Source: Dama dama
Taxonomy: Eukaryota; Chordata; Mammalia; Artiodactyla; Cervidae
Assembly: GCF_033118175.1 (NCBI RefSeq)
Contig: NC_083704.1
Coordinates: 47,394,501 to 47,458,500 of the forward strand
DNA length: 64,000 nt
Direction of reading: 5' to 3'
The translations under genes were made by a program, and so were the position numbers. This document shows, piece after piece, positions 10,457 through 21,126 of this stretch (within the stretch, counting starts at the first letter, position 1; every line of letters begins with the position of its first letter). The notes below the pieces were generated by a model. The model made no database searches. It had not been told where the DNA came from and saw only the letters and a list, made by a program, of their open reading frames with translations.

Positions 10457-13400
10457 CTTCAGCACTCTCAAATTCCATCGACAGGAGTTTTTGGGCTGCT
10501 TCAGTCTCCAAGCATTATGCTGGCACCAAAAAGTACTTTTGAGAGTGAGGAATATTTTCTCAAATTGAAGATTACTCAATTCAATACTAGTTCCCTACTA
10601 TTGCCAGATAATGCAAGGAGAAATGGAGAAACCTGTAAGAGAGGGAAAAAAATTTTAAGGCAGTATCGGGAGAAAATTGCCTGGAAATCCAAGACAGTGT
10701 AGAAACATGCCCCATTTTATAGGATAGGCCAAATCGATGCAGTAGCATTTTAAAGAGCATCTTGAGAGCTAGCCTGAGATAAATAAATGGGCATGACAAG
10801 CTCAGAGAGAACATTCAATACATTAGGCATGAGGCATTAAGATAAAAGACTTTTCCACAGGTGTTCCAAGTTTTATCCCCAAACCTCTCCCATACAACCT
10901 AAAATCTAAGCGTTCTGTCTGACATTTTCATAACTACTGACGCCCTGGGTTTCCCCCTCCCAGCTGGATGGCATTAACCACACTAGATTTATGCAAGCAA
11001 AAATGGGACACATATTAATAAAGCAATCTGGTCTACTACTCAGCTTCAACTGGAGTATGCGAAGGTGTCTTTACCTGAATCACTCTGAAAGCACAGTTCT
11101 TGCCTTTATAGGATCCTAACAGGGTCAGAGAGCTCCACAATTTGACAAGACCACTATGGAAAGATCAAGAAAGCGTCAGTAAAGATTCGTCCCTGCAGCA
11201 TCTGACTTGTACTTTTTTCTCTGATGGGCCAGAAAGTAGTTTCTACCGGAAACCTGATTTAAATAAGAAAACTTAACAAATGAAAGCATACCATGTCAAG
11301 GCAGAGGACAGAATGACCCTCAATCAGGCATGTTTGTAAAATTCCCACTTCTGAGTCTGCAACTATGACTACCAACTGGGAAACACTACAGCGGTAAGTA
11401 AATCCCAAGTCTGGCTCTCTGGACTATAAAGTTCCTGGTGGGTGAGTGTTCACATTCTCCCCCATTTAAACTTCTAAAAGCTGCTGGGAGTTCACAAGGA
11501 CAAAACTCTCCTCATTCTCAGAAGGGAGCACTTCTGCTGTTTTTTACCATCCGTCTCTCTGCTCTGCTACACTAGAAGGGTCCCACCGTCAGCCAGACCT
11601 GCTGCATATCCTCAGGATGGCTGACAGGGTCTTCTCTTCATAGGTTAGAACGTCCAAAGGTAAGGCAGCATCAACCTAAGTAGAGAATGATACTGTTAGC
11701 AGATGACTATCATCCTTACTCTTGAACTCTAATTGCTTTTCTCCTCCAAAAAAATCTGTATTTTATTTAATGGTGCTGGAGTACAAGGCCCATTTTTCTA
11801 CAGCTCCCTCTGCCTGGATCATTATTCCTATACCTTTCCATGTTGCTAAGACCTCTTTACTTTTCTCAAGTCTTTTTTAAATTGTTCCTTCCCTGATGCC
11901 CAAGATTAAGTTCAGTAGCTTGCTACGCTCTTTCACATACAGGACCCACCACGCCTTTCATAATACTTACCGTTCTTGCCATTAATTGTTCAACATGGTT
12001 TCCTGCTAACATAACCAACACCAACAGTCCGTGAGGCAGAAGCCATGTCTCTTTGTTCACAGCTACATCCCCAGCAATCAGGTTTCATACTTGACATATA
12101 GAAGGTGCACGGATTTTTTTTCCCTCACACTTTTTACTTTGAAAAACTAGAGTCATATTACATTGCAAAGAAATACACGGGAAGGTTCCATGCACCCTTC
12201 ACTCAGCCTCCCGCACTGTAGCACCTTGCATAACCACAGTATGACATCAAAACCAGAAAACCAAAATTAATAAGTCAGAGCTTACTCTGACTTTGCCAGT
12301 TATACATGCACTCACATTTGTTTACATGTGCATATGTGTAGTTCTATGCAACACTGTCATATAGGTTGTTTAATGTAACCATTACCATAATCAAGATAAA
12401 GAGCTATACCATCACAAGGCTCTCTTTCAACTTGCCTCCTCAGTCCTCAACCCATGCAAACACTAATCTGTCTCTAGACTATATAGTTATGTACAATAAT
12501 TACATTTCGGGAGCATGATATATATGGAATCACTCAACATATCACTTTTGGGGATTGGTTTTTGTATTCTGGCTGCACCAAGCCATGTGGCATGTGGGAT
12601 GGCTCCCCAGAGAGCGAATCCTGGCCTCTGCAGTGAAAGTGTCGACCCTAACCACTAGGCCAATTTTCTAACAGACTGTTTGTGTTTCTTTTACTACTGA
12701 GTTTTAAGAGATCTTTATATATTCCAGATATCAGTCCTTATGTGATTTGCAAATATATTCCCCCAAATCTGTAATTTGTTTTTTCAGCCTCTGAACCAAG
12801 TCTGTTCCAGAGTAAGTTTTTAATTTTGATGAGTGCTTGACAGATTTTAATTTAATAAAACATACATACCAGGAAATAATTTCCTGAGAATCATCTGTCT
12901 TTGCTTTCTCTTCAAAACTCTACTTGTTTTCAAGTGAATACTAAAACAGTACTACTCAGAAGTGCTGGTCTGTGATAAGGAGCCGCACCAGAGTGGAAAT
13001 TGACAGTATCAGTGGACATAGTGTTTAGCTCAGGTCAGATTTTCTCACTGAAGACTGTCTCAGTAAAGGAAATGGTGTGTTGACTGACATTCTGGTACAA
13101 GCCACTAATCCTCACAGTGGGCAAGGAAAAAAAAAAAAAACAGTTTGCAGGTAGCCAGTCTGCACCATAGTTTGAGTAGCACTACAGTAAACCGTCTGCC
13201 TCACAAGTTTCTTGTCAACTAAATGACATATTAGAAAAAACCTACTCAAAACTCATCACTTCTAAAACTCTGCTTGTGCAGTTTCAAATGTGGTTTTAAA
13301 ATAAGTTTTGGAAAAACGTCCTTTCAGTATGTCCTACAAAATCTTCATGCTAAATTGCTTTAGTCCTGTCCGATTCTGTGCAACTCTATGGACCATAGCC

Positions 13401-13907
13401 CGCCAGGCTCCTCTGTCCATGGGATTCTCCGGGCAAGAAGACTGGAGTGGGCTGCCATGCCCTGCTCCAGGGGATCTTCCCGACCTAGGGATCAGACCCG
13501 GGTCTCTTATGTCTCCTGCATTGGCAGGCGGGTTCTTTACCACTAGCGTCACCTGGGAAGCCCCTACAAAATCTTAGTGGTGTTCAAACTACCAAGTGAT
13601 TCCATACCTCACCAAACAGGTCCTTCAGGGCTGAAACAAGCAGCTGTTTGAATTGCGCAGCATTCAGGCCAACCCCACAATCTTGAAATTCTCTGTAAGA
13701 AAAAAAATTTTAATGCACTGTGTTAAATTTCATACTACTCAGATTCATAAAAAAGCAATCAGAATAAAACTTAAGTAAATCAACTAAACTTCAATTAAAA
13801 AAAATAAGAAACTTAGGAGACGGAACTTACAGGCGGACTTTCATGTAGTGGTATTCAGAGGGATTTTTGTAAACAATTCTTTCATATGTGGTGGCTGGGG
13901 CTGGCAT
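9950..13907 (-). CDS. RPP14: RPP14/HTD2 locus, coding span (RPP14 exons then HTD2 frame)
   Basis: Gene-level entry. RPP14 coding exons, in transcript order, are 13907-13831, 13692-13608, 11675-11599, 11153-11075 and 10632-10576; HTD2 follows at 10456-9950 in the same last exon. The five RPP14 pieces join in frame (25+1+28+25+1+26+18 residues) to 124 residues, the known mammalian length. RPP14 is a small subunit of nuclear RNase P/MRP, which makes tRNA 5' ends. All introns have GT-AG ends in the positions listed. The promoter is the CpG island near 16400-16950, and the noncoding first exon lies there. No frameshift or premature stop was seen in either protein. Confidence 0.92.
10576..10632 (-). 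CDS. RPP14: RPP14 coding exon 5 (C-terminus and stop)
   Basis: It follows acceptor TCTTACAG and encodes VSPFLLALSGNSRELVLN then TGA at 10578-10576. The last residue here is Asn, where I recall Asp in human. The exon continues without a splice site into the HTD2 frame. Confidence 0.93.
   Translation of the reverse strand, partial: VSPFLLALSGNSRELVLN
10633..11074 (-). other. RPP14: RPP14 intron (442 bp)
   Basis: GT at 11074-11073 (CAG|GTAAAG) and AG at 10634-10633. I see no recognisable repeat or gene within it. Confidence 0.85.
11075..11153 (-). CDS. RPP14: RPP14 coding exon 4
   Basis: The 79-nt exon completes the split Ser codon and encodes GLVKLWSSLTLLGSYKGKNC and then AFRVIQ, ending in phase 0. 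Acceptor is TTTCCATAG, donor is CAG|GTAAAG. The sequence matches the conserved C-terminal half of RPP14. Confidence 0.95.
11154..11598 (-). other. RPP14: RPP14 intron (445 bp)
   Basis: Intron between exons 3 and 4, with donor AG|GTCTGG and acceptor CCATAG. No feature was recognised inside. Confidence 0.85.
11599..11675 (-). CDS. RPP14: RPP14 coding exon 3
   Basis: The 77-nt exon encodes VDAALPLDVLTYEEKTLSAI and then LRICS plus two bases of a Ser codon. Acceptor is CTACTTAG; donor AG|GTCTGG is weaker than consensus. It matches the middle of RPP14. Confidence 0.95.
12556..12664 (-). mobile_element. CHR-type SINE fragment inside an L1 relic
   Basis: The plus strand reads 'ctgcaccaagccatgtggca' through 'ctctgcagtgaaagtg' and 'accactaggccaat', the complement of a CHR tRNA-like head. 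Similar L1-like text resumes on both sides. Confidence 0.7.
12948..13190. mobile_element. hAT-type nonautonomous DNA transposon relic (MER5/Charlie-like)
   Basis: The ends form imperfect inverted repeats ('cagtactactcagaagtg' near 12948 and 'atagtttgagtagcactac' near 13170-13190). A 14-base poly(A) interrupts the middle. Family naming is by memory of the end sequence and is tentative. Confidence 0.5.
13346..13562 (-). mobile_element. Bov-tA/BOV-A2-type SINE with 13-bp target-site duplication
   Basis: The sequence is the full ruminant SINE ('tagtcctgtccgattctgtg' through 'cacctgggaagcccc'), flanked by cctacaaaatctt at 13333-13345 and 13563-13575. It sits in an RPP14 intron, ending only about 32 bp from the exon 2 donor at 13607. 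Strand here is the complement of the printed 'cctgggaagcc' end; orientation naming varies between libraries. Confidence 0.9.
13608..13692 (-). CDS. RPP14: RPP14 coding exon 2
   Basis: The 85-nt exon completes a Leu codon and encodes EFQDCGVGLNAAQFKQLLVS and then ALKDLFGE, ending GAG|GTATGG. A second GT lies five bases upstream (TTTG|GTGAG), but only the downstream donor keeps the frame with exon 3 (GEVDAAL). Acceptor is TTCTTACAG. Confidence 0.95.
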
Positions 13908-13948
13908 CTTTTTCCAGTGCTGATCACATCTACCTTGAGTCAAGGCAG
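13831..13948 (-). CDS. RPP14: RPP14 coding exon 1 (start codon exon, with 5'UTR part)
   Basis: The exon runs from acceptor TAATTTTTAG to donor CT|GTAAGT. The ATG is at 13907-13905, so 13908-13948 is 5'UTR. It encodes MPAPATTYERIVYKNPSEYH and then YMKVR plus two bases, the conserved RPP14 N-terminus. The start context is AAAAAG-ATG. Confidence 0.95.
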
Positions 13949-16420
13949 CTAAAAATTACAAAGATATAAGCTATTTTTCACTTTTTTTTAAAAAAGAGAA
14001 TTTGAGCTGATTTTTTAAAAGAACTCCTAGTACAATAACTCATCTAATTCTGGTCAAGCTGATGTTACCAGTACAGACACAAAGGAAGTTTCTACATTTT
14101 ACATATGCCAGACCACTGTATTCTTATTTAAATTCCAGCAAACACTTTCCCTTACTAAGTAGCCAGCTCTGTGCTAAATACTTCACATACTTTAGGTCAC
14201 ATCTTCAAAATGATCCCAGCAGGTAAATACTATTAGTATCCCCATTTTTGAGATGAGAACATTGAGCGCTGCCAAAGATGGCTACTACCTGCCCAAAGGC
14301 ACAGAGATTCTAACTCTCCTGAGTCCCCTCAAGACCACTCAGGCATGATGCCTCTTAATGCAAATAATAAAAATAAAAGCATCAAGGAGTACAATCTGGG
14401 ACCTCTTCTTTACTCTCAGTCAACGAAGAACATGAAGAGGAGAATGAGGGGTGGGAGCTCTGCTGGACTCTCCTAACGCTGGACCTGCCTGTTCTCTGTC
14501 TGGAGGCCAGGCCTGCACAGGGTTATCTGGCAGCCTCCTGAAGACTGAGCTTCAACAGCAAAGGTCTGAAGAGGAATGTCTGGAATGGACACTCAAGCCA
14601 TTTCCAACAGATATGGGACTTTCAAGAACTCAGAACACACCGGTCCCCCTCTATAGAATCCCTGTCCTTGGCTCCACTCCCACTTCACTCTCACTCTGGA
14701 CCGCTCTTACTCAGCCTTCACATTTTTAACTTAAAGTTCACCTCTTCCAGGAATATCATCTCTTCAAGGAGGTCTTCTCTGACACCCTGTTTTAAGTTCT
14801 CTTGTTATGGAGTATTTTAATATTGTCTGTTTATTTAGTATCTGCTCCCCTCACTAAAGGGACCAGGAAACTGAGGCCCAACCATGGAAAGCAACTTTTT
14901 CAACGTCACATGGCTATAAACCAGCATTTACAGACACATCTCTGGGCTCAGTTCCAATAACTCCCAGATGATGACCTCAAGAGAAAAGGAGAAGTCAGGG
15001 TCAAGCAGCTACATCCAACCATCCATTCAACAATCATGAATATTAACTGAGTCTGGTACAGAATATTCAACTAATGCTTACTAAATGCACAAATGATCAA
15101 TCGGTAGTAGTGTGAGCCCTGGATACTCAAGAATATCTTTGATTTCAGACTGTACCTGCTGCTTCTTCCCCACCACCAGTCTCCCCTAACTACAAGGGCA
15201 AGGAGAACAGGACTCTCAATCATTCCACTCATTGCCCAGCACACAACAGCTATTTTTGAAGTGTTACTGAGTACTTTAGAAGAGTTGGCTGCCTGAGGTA
15301 GATGAGTGAGATGGGGGCTGGGGCTTAGGATGCCAATAACAAAGTCTCACACAGTATTCTGGAAATGAATAATGGTGATAGCTGTACAACAATATAAATA
15401 TACTTAATGCCAGAAAACTGTACATTTTAAAATGGTAAATTACAGAAAAAAAAAAAAAACACAAACAAAACACTTAAGGAGCAGGTGTTTATTGAGCAGT
15501 CACTTCTGACTGGCCTCTGGCTGGCCCGAGCCACAGCGTCATTGACAGCACTGCCCTCTGCAGGTTGTCCTGAGAGAAAAGGAAATGATGGCTAGGAAGC
15601 TCTCCCTGCAGCCTGGCACACTCACCAGGCTCACCGGGAAAATGTGAGCACTTCCACGGTGGCCGTCATCACCATCTCTCAAGTCAGCCTTTTTGGTAGC
15701 TGCAGGGATACTCATAACCTGACTTATTAGTAACAAGTGTCCCTGCTTCCCTCCCCAGCCTCGTCTCTAGAGCAGCCTGGGTGACCCTATTAAAAACTAA
15801 TCAGGCCACATCATTCCTCTGCTCGAAGCCTTGCAGAAGTTCCCCTTTCAGAGTAAAGCCAAAGTCTTTACAGCCCTTTAAGGTCCAACCTGATCGATAC
15901 CCGCTACTTCAACGCCTTGACCTCGTGTCTTACCATTCATTCTACCCTGCTCAGTTCCTTCCACCACGCCGGCCTCCCCAGCTCCAGCTTTTTCCCTCCG
16001 GTCTCTAGACATCTCTCCTAGCTTTTCCACATGCTAGAAATAAGCTTCCTCCAGATAGTCACGTGGCTCACTCCCTTGCCTCTTTCATGACTTTGTTCAA
16101 TTTCAGCGCCCGATCTGTTCCAGTGGCATTTTTATCTAATGTCACCGCCCCGTGCCCCTGCTCTACTTTTTCCTCAAGGCATTCACCACCCTCCAACATT
16201 AACTGTTAAGTTCATTTGTTCTTTATTTCAATTTCCCTCCTCAGCCCTACTAGAATATACGCTCCAAAAGAAAGTCTCCCAAAAACCTAAAGCAATACAT
16301 CGCATACGGCAGGCATTCAATATATAATTTTGAGACGAAAACAGTTATTTTAAAAAAGAGAGAGAGCGCGCGCTCTCGATTCCCTACTGTTGGGCAGGTG
16401 AGGTCGTTTTCAACTTTTTG
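13949..16420 (-). other. RPP14: RPP14 5' intron with L1 3'-end and L2 relics
   Basis: Intron between the promoter-proximal noncoding exon and the start-codon exon. It has MIR-like text near 14150-14300, an L1 3'-tail-like segment ending in poly(A) near 15360-15460, and a long L2-like stretch around 15780-16260 on the complement. The donor of the noncoding first exon could not be fixed with confidence. Confidence 0.65.
16362..16377. repeat. 16-bp perfect palindrome gagagcgcgcgctctc
   Basis: The sequence equals its own reverse complement over 16 bases and follows an (AG)n run. It lies at the edge of the RPP14/HTD2 CpG island. Confidence 0.95.
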
Positions 16421-16950
16421 ACTAACTTCCGCCACTGATTTCGCGCCCGCCTGAGGCCAGGCGCATGCGCTCTGCACACGTGGTGGCGCTCAGTCCTCTC
16501 AGCCGTCCCGTGCGTCTGAGACCGCGTTGCAGAGAAGCCCGGGATGGTCCGCGGCCCGGCGTCGCCTTAGCCCGTGGCGTCCGCGGCAGGAGCGGGAGGT
16601 ACCCCAGGCCGCTTCTCACTGCCCGCCGTCCCTCCGCCTTACGCACGCTCCCCTGGCGCGCACGTCCATACGTCACCAGTGCGGCCAACTGAGCCCACTC
16701 CCGGAAAACAGTCGCCCCGCTGTGGGCTTCCGCCTACCCGCTCTCCGTCGGACTAGTCTAACGCCTCCCGGATTCTTTATTCACTGCAAGAATCCACCGA
16801 GACGTGGAGCTACCGCGCAGCCTGCGGCCTGGGGAAACTCCGGGGTGTTTACGTTTGGCTCCTCTCTGCCCCGCCCCCGGATGTGTGACCTGGAGAGCGG
16901 ATGTGACGCCACCGCGCGGAGTTCTCCTAAGGACCCAGGAGTGACTCTGA
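16420..16950 (-). promoter_or_regulatory. RPP14: CpG-island promoter and first noncoding exon region of RPP14/HTD2
   Basis: The block is CpG- and GC-rich, with AT-rich sequence either side, upstream of RPP14 on its strand. Motifs visible: GGCGGAAGT (ETS/GABP-like) at about 16425-16433 on the minus strand, GCGCATGCGC at 16461-16470 (NRF1-like palindrome), CACGTG at 16477-16482 (E-box), and TGACGTA at 16669-16675 on the minus strand (CRE-like). NRF1 and GABP sites are frequent in promoters of mitochondrial-protein genes, which fits HTD2. Start site and first exon donor are not resolved. Confidence 0.8.
16461..16470. promoter_or_regulatory. NRF1-like site
   Basis: GCGCATGCGC palindrome within the RPP14/HTD2 CpG island, matching the core of the NRF1 consensus. 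Confidence 0.6.
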
Positions 16951-19900
16951 ATCTCAGACTCGCCACGCTTACTGCCCTCTAGTGCCCACTCTGCAGAAAG
17001 CCGTGTGTGCAGATGTCTGCGTGGGGTAAGGGACTGCGCCCAGGAGCTTGTTTCGCATTCACTCACTCATGCCTTCATTCGTTCAAAAAAGTTTGTATCT
17101 AGCATCTCTTCTGGTGAGCATCTCCTATAAAGCACTCACCAAGGACAGGACCCCTTCTCGGTGTCTCTTGTGGCTCCCAGCGCATAGTAGGTATTCTGTC
17201 TGGGTTAACATAAAAAGCCCAGATGGTTCTGTTTCCAAATGTAAACCAAGTATCATCTATTCGTTAATTGAATAAGTACTTGCTGGGCCCCTATTATGTG
17301 ACAGGTACTGGGGACAAGATGATATGGCCCCTGTACTCATGAAACATACTGTGTGTATTCAATAATAATAGCTAATATTAATCAAGTGCTTACTTTGTGC
17401 CAGGCACTATGCAAAAAAGTACATTACCTCATGGAACTCTCACAATCCTAAGGAGACTATTATTATGATTCATTTTACAGAGATGGAAACTGAGGCACAA
17501 AAGGCTAAGATCAACAGCACACAGTTATAAGTACGTCTGACTCTGGACAGTTCCCTCCACACTGCACCATATTACCACCAATTATGTGATATGTCAGGGG
17601 TATTTACAGGAAAGGGCCCGGGGCTGCCAAAACTTGAATGGAAAGCCCATGAGGTTGGGGCCTTGTCTGTGTTGGCTCCACCACTGCCATCCCGTGCCCA
17701 GCTCTCAACTCCTACCAAGTACCCCTAAAACGAGTTCCCTTGACAAGTTTATGATTAGTCTCTCGATCCAAAACTTTATTCCCTTTCTTGTCCTGCCCCT
17801 GTTGCCCTCAGGACTGAAGAGCAGCAAAAATGGGGAGGAATGAAATCAAGCAGGACCCTGTGATCCCTTCTTGGGTACAGAAGTCCTTCCATGTGTAAGT
17901 AGAAGAGAATTCATCTTGCTTGCTTGAGAATTCCAGGGGCTGGCCTTAAGGAGATGGAAACAGCCCAACCTTGGAGTAGATTACTGATTGATTACACACA
18001 AAACCGTCAAGATGATGCTGACCAGACCACTGCACAACCAGTCTGGAGATGATTACTGGAACTGACTGTGCTGTTCTGCATGGAGCCCCTTGCTTGCGCA
18101 CTCCTGAAACCCCCCTTTAAAACCTTTTTCCTCTAACCCATAACTAGGAGATGGTCTCAGACATAGTCCACCATACCTAATATTAATCAAGGACTTACTC
18201 TGTGCCAGGCACCATGCAAAAGTGCCTGAATAAAGCAAATTTTTTCACCAACACTCGTCTCTGAGTATTGACTTTTGGAGCAGCAAGCAGCCAAACTTGG
18301 GTTCCATACTGGCCTTGACCAGTTACATATATGTATCTATGTGTATACATACATACATATATACATAAGTATAATGTCTAGAAGGGTTCCAAGTGGACTG
18401 ATGGAAGAAGAGTGGGGCTGTGTAGAAGGTGTCGGAAATGCTCACGATGTTTTAGCATCCAGTTTATTTTAAACTGACAAGGCATCACTTTTATAATACT
18501 GATAACTGTTAAATAAAACTCAGGACTTGCCCCTTACCATCAGCAGAGGGAGCCTTGGACCACAGCCATCTGCATGCCCCTCCTTCCAACTTGGAAGAAC
18601 AGATTTTCCTCAAGATGTCACCTCCCACCCCCACTCCCCAAAGCAGGAGAGAGGGGACAGGGAGGGCAGGTTCACTGTCCCTTATCTGCCACCCTGGAAT
18701 CCAAGAAAAATCTGGAAACCAAATCTTTCTTCATTTGGCATAATGCTTAATCTGAACTGAGGTGAAGCTTTTTATAGCTTTTGACCCATTTGCTGTGGAT
18801 ATGCACAGAGCATACAGCAGAAATACGAATGCATTCGATCACAGAAGGCAGCCCCAGACCTCACGGGGCGTGTTGCACAATGCATGGTGCACATGCAATA
18901 ATACCTCTGTAAAATCTGAAAATTTCTGAATTCAGTATCACATCTGGTTCTGTGAGGTGTGGTGGGGGACTGCAGCCTGACACTCATAGTTGCCCTCTAG
19001 CGAGGTAACTAATCCCAGTCAGGTTTGACTTGGGTCACTTGGATTGTCATCTTTGTGCCACTTTATTTTTTTTCCTTTTTTGGCCGCATCACTTGGCATT
19101 GAGAGGGTAACAGGCAGGAAGGTCAGGGGTCTCCAAATGGAGGAAATAGGCTGCAAGTGCCAGACATTTTTCTCTCTCTTAAGTGGCAGGAGGAAACAAA
19201 CCAGCAATATGTTTTTCCTTCTATTTACAAATTTAAAAGGAAGTTTCTCTTAAAATGCTGTGTTGCCATGACACCTGGTTTCACCTGAAGCTAACTATTC
19301 TCAAACCTTGAGTTAACCAATACATTTTTTTATGGAAATGTTTATTGTAAAGCTATGTTAATTTACCCCAGACTCTGTAATGGCCCAACCTACTTACTCA
19401 GGTATTGTTCCCTAATCTATGTAAACGAAACTATTTGTTGGTAATCTGCCCTTCTACAAGATTCAAGTCAATCGTTTTATGGTCAGGGATGAATTACCTG
19501 GTGCCATTCTAAATTCTAAGACATTCCTTTCTTTTCATTAACAGACTGTGAGTGACTGTATAACTTACAGCTAAAGACTAGGAGGCGGGTACTCTTTTGC
19601 CCCCTTCTGATGCCTATGTCAAAAGCTTTCTCCATCTCCTTTATACTTTAATAAAACTTTATTACACAAAAGCTCTGAGCGATTCAGCCTCGTCTCTGGC
19701 CCCGGATGGAATTCGTCTCCTCCAGAGGCCAAGAATCCCGCGTCTTACCGTTCAGCAACAACCTTTGAGCGTGTTGGGTCTTAGTCCCCTGACCAAGGAT
19801 CAAACCCTCACCCCCTGCACTGGAGTCTTAACCACTGGATCACCAGAGAAGGCCCTCCTGCCATTTTCTGCCCCTAAGAATCTCTTCTCCTATCCTTACT

Positions 19901-21125
19901 AGAGCTTGGGAGCCATCTAGGTGTGCCCTGAGGTTCCTGGTCATTGTCTTGAGGGCTTAGAGACCAAGATCCAGAAACCAGGGAAAGATTCCTCCAGGAG
20001 CCAACAGACAGGGCTGTCCTGTTGCTCAAAGGACATCCTTCTCTCCCCCCACCGCCCCGCATAAGGTCCCACAAGACCCTCATCCTATCACAGGCACTGG
20101 CAACCCCAGGCCCACAGCCTGATGATGATTTCCAGCCCAGACAGCAGCAACACTGGGTCCCGGGGAAGCTGGAGACACCAGGACAGCAGCCCAGCTCAGC
20201 TGCCCTCTGGCCCAGACCAGGGCAGGTAATCTGAGGACTTTTCCACTGCCCCATCTGTGACCACCCCCAGTGCTTTTTTTAACCTCCTTTCAGGGAATGG
20301 AGAGGCTGTATGAACATCATCCAATTTGGGAGGGATGAGAGTGGGGGAGGGAGAAGAGCCTGATGGGAAAGTCCTCGTCTGTATGGTTCAAGGAGTGACC
20401 TTGGAAGATTGGAAAGATGAAGAATCAGAAGAGTCGGGTTTCCGACTGTTAAGAGAGTGTCAGTGTGGGTAATGGAGACAGACAGATACGAGATAAACAA
20501 TGAAAAAGAGATGGGACGAGGAGTGGGGAAGAGAGAGAGAGAGACAGAAAAACTTGGGAAACAGACAGAGTCCAAGAGACCCTTTAAAAATGGTCCCAAA
20601 CCTGGCCAAAGAGTATTTTAGCAAACATTTCTGAAATAGACCCAATAAACTACTGCTTTTAATAAAAGATTTGGTTTAGTACTGTCATCAACCCTAGCTG
20701 GTGTGCCTGAGGCACAGTGAAGCCACACACACTGAAGGTCAGAGTGTGGAGCAGAGAAAGGTTTATGGCAAGGCCAAGCAAGGAGGAGGGGTACTCAAGC
20801 TCAGAAGACCCAAACTCTCCCACGGCTCGGAGGGAAGTGTTTAAAGGCAACATCTGGGGTGGAGGCTACAGGGTACGTGATTTTCTGATTGTGTGGTGGT
20901 GAGGGAACAGGTGATGTTTCGGGAACCCCAATGACCAGCCTTCCAGTTCCAACCAGTGTGGGGTCTAGTCCTTGTGCTCATCAGATGATCACCAGTCAAG
21001 AGCAGCGGCCTGATCTCTGCGGCAACCAGAAACATCCCTCCGCCACCCCAGAAATCTGCTTTGGACAAACAACCCCAGTTATTTCCAGAGAGTGGAGGAG
21101 GGATGAGGGTACCAGCAAGGTAAAT
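16951..21125. other. Intergenic region with MIR/L2 relics and simple repeats
   Basis: No gene is supported. MIR cores are seen near 17340-17530 and again near 18175-18235 (both carry 'gtgccaggca'), with an L2-like tail at about 17240-17340. A TA/CA-rich tract lies at 18325-18370 and a GA-rich tract at about 20520-20570. A CHR-type SINE fragment (complement) lies at about 19771-19858. Confidence 0.6.
19771..19858 (-). mobile_element. CHR-type SINE fragment
   Basis: Plus strand reads 'gtgttgggtcttagtcccct', 'gcactggagtcttaaccact' and 'ggatcaccagagaagg', the complement of a CHR head. Confidence 0.75.
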
Positions 21126-21126
21126 G

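Larger units (their letters stand above)
11676..13607 (-). other. RPP14: RPP14 intron with old L1, CHR and Bov-tA inserts
   Basis: This is the largest coding intron of RPP14. It holds an old L1-like stretch on the complement around 12080-12545 and 12665-12840, split by a CHR-type SINE fragment at about 12556-12664. A diverged hAT-like element lies at about 12948-13190, with 'acagtactactcag' at one end and 'tgagtagcactaca' at the other. A young SINE is at 13346-13562. Confidence 0.7.
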
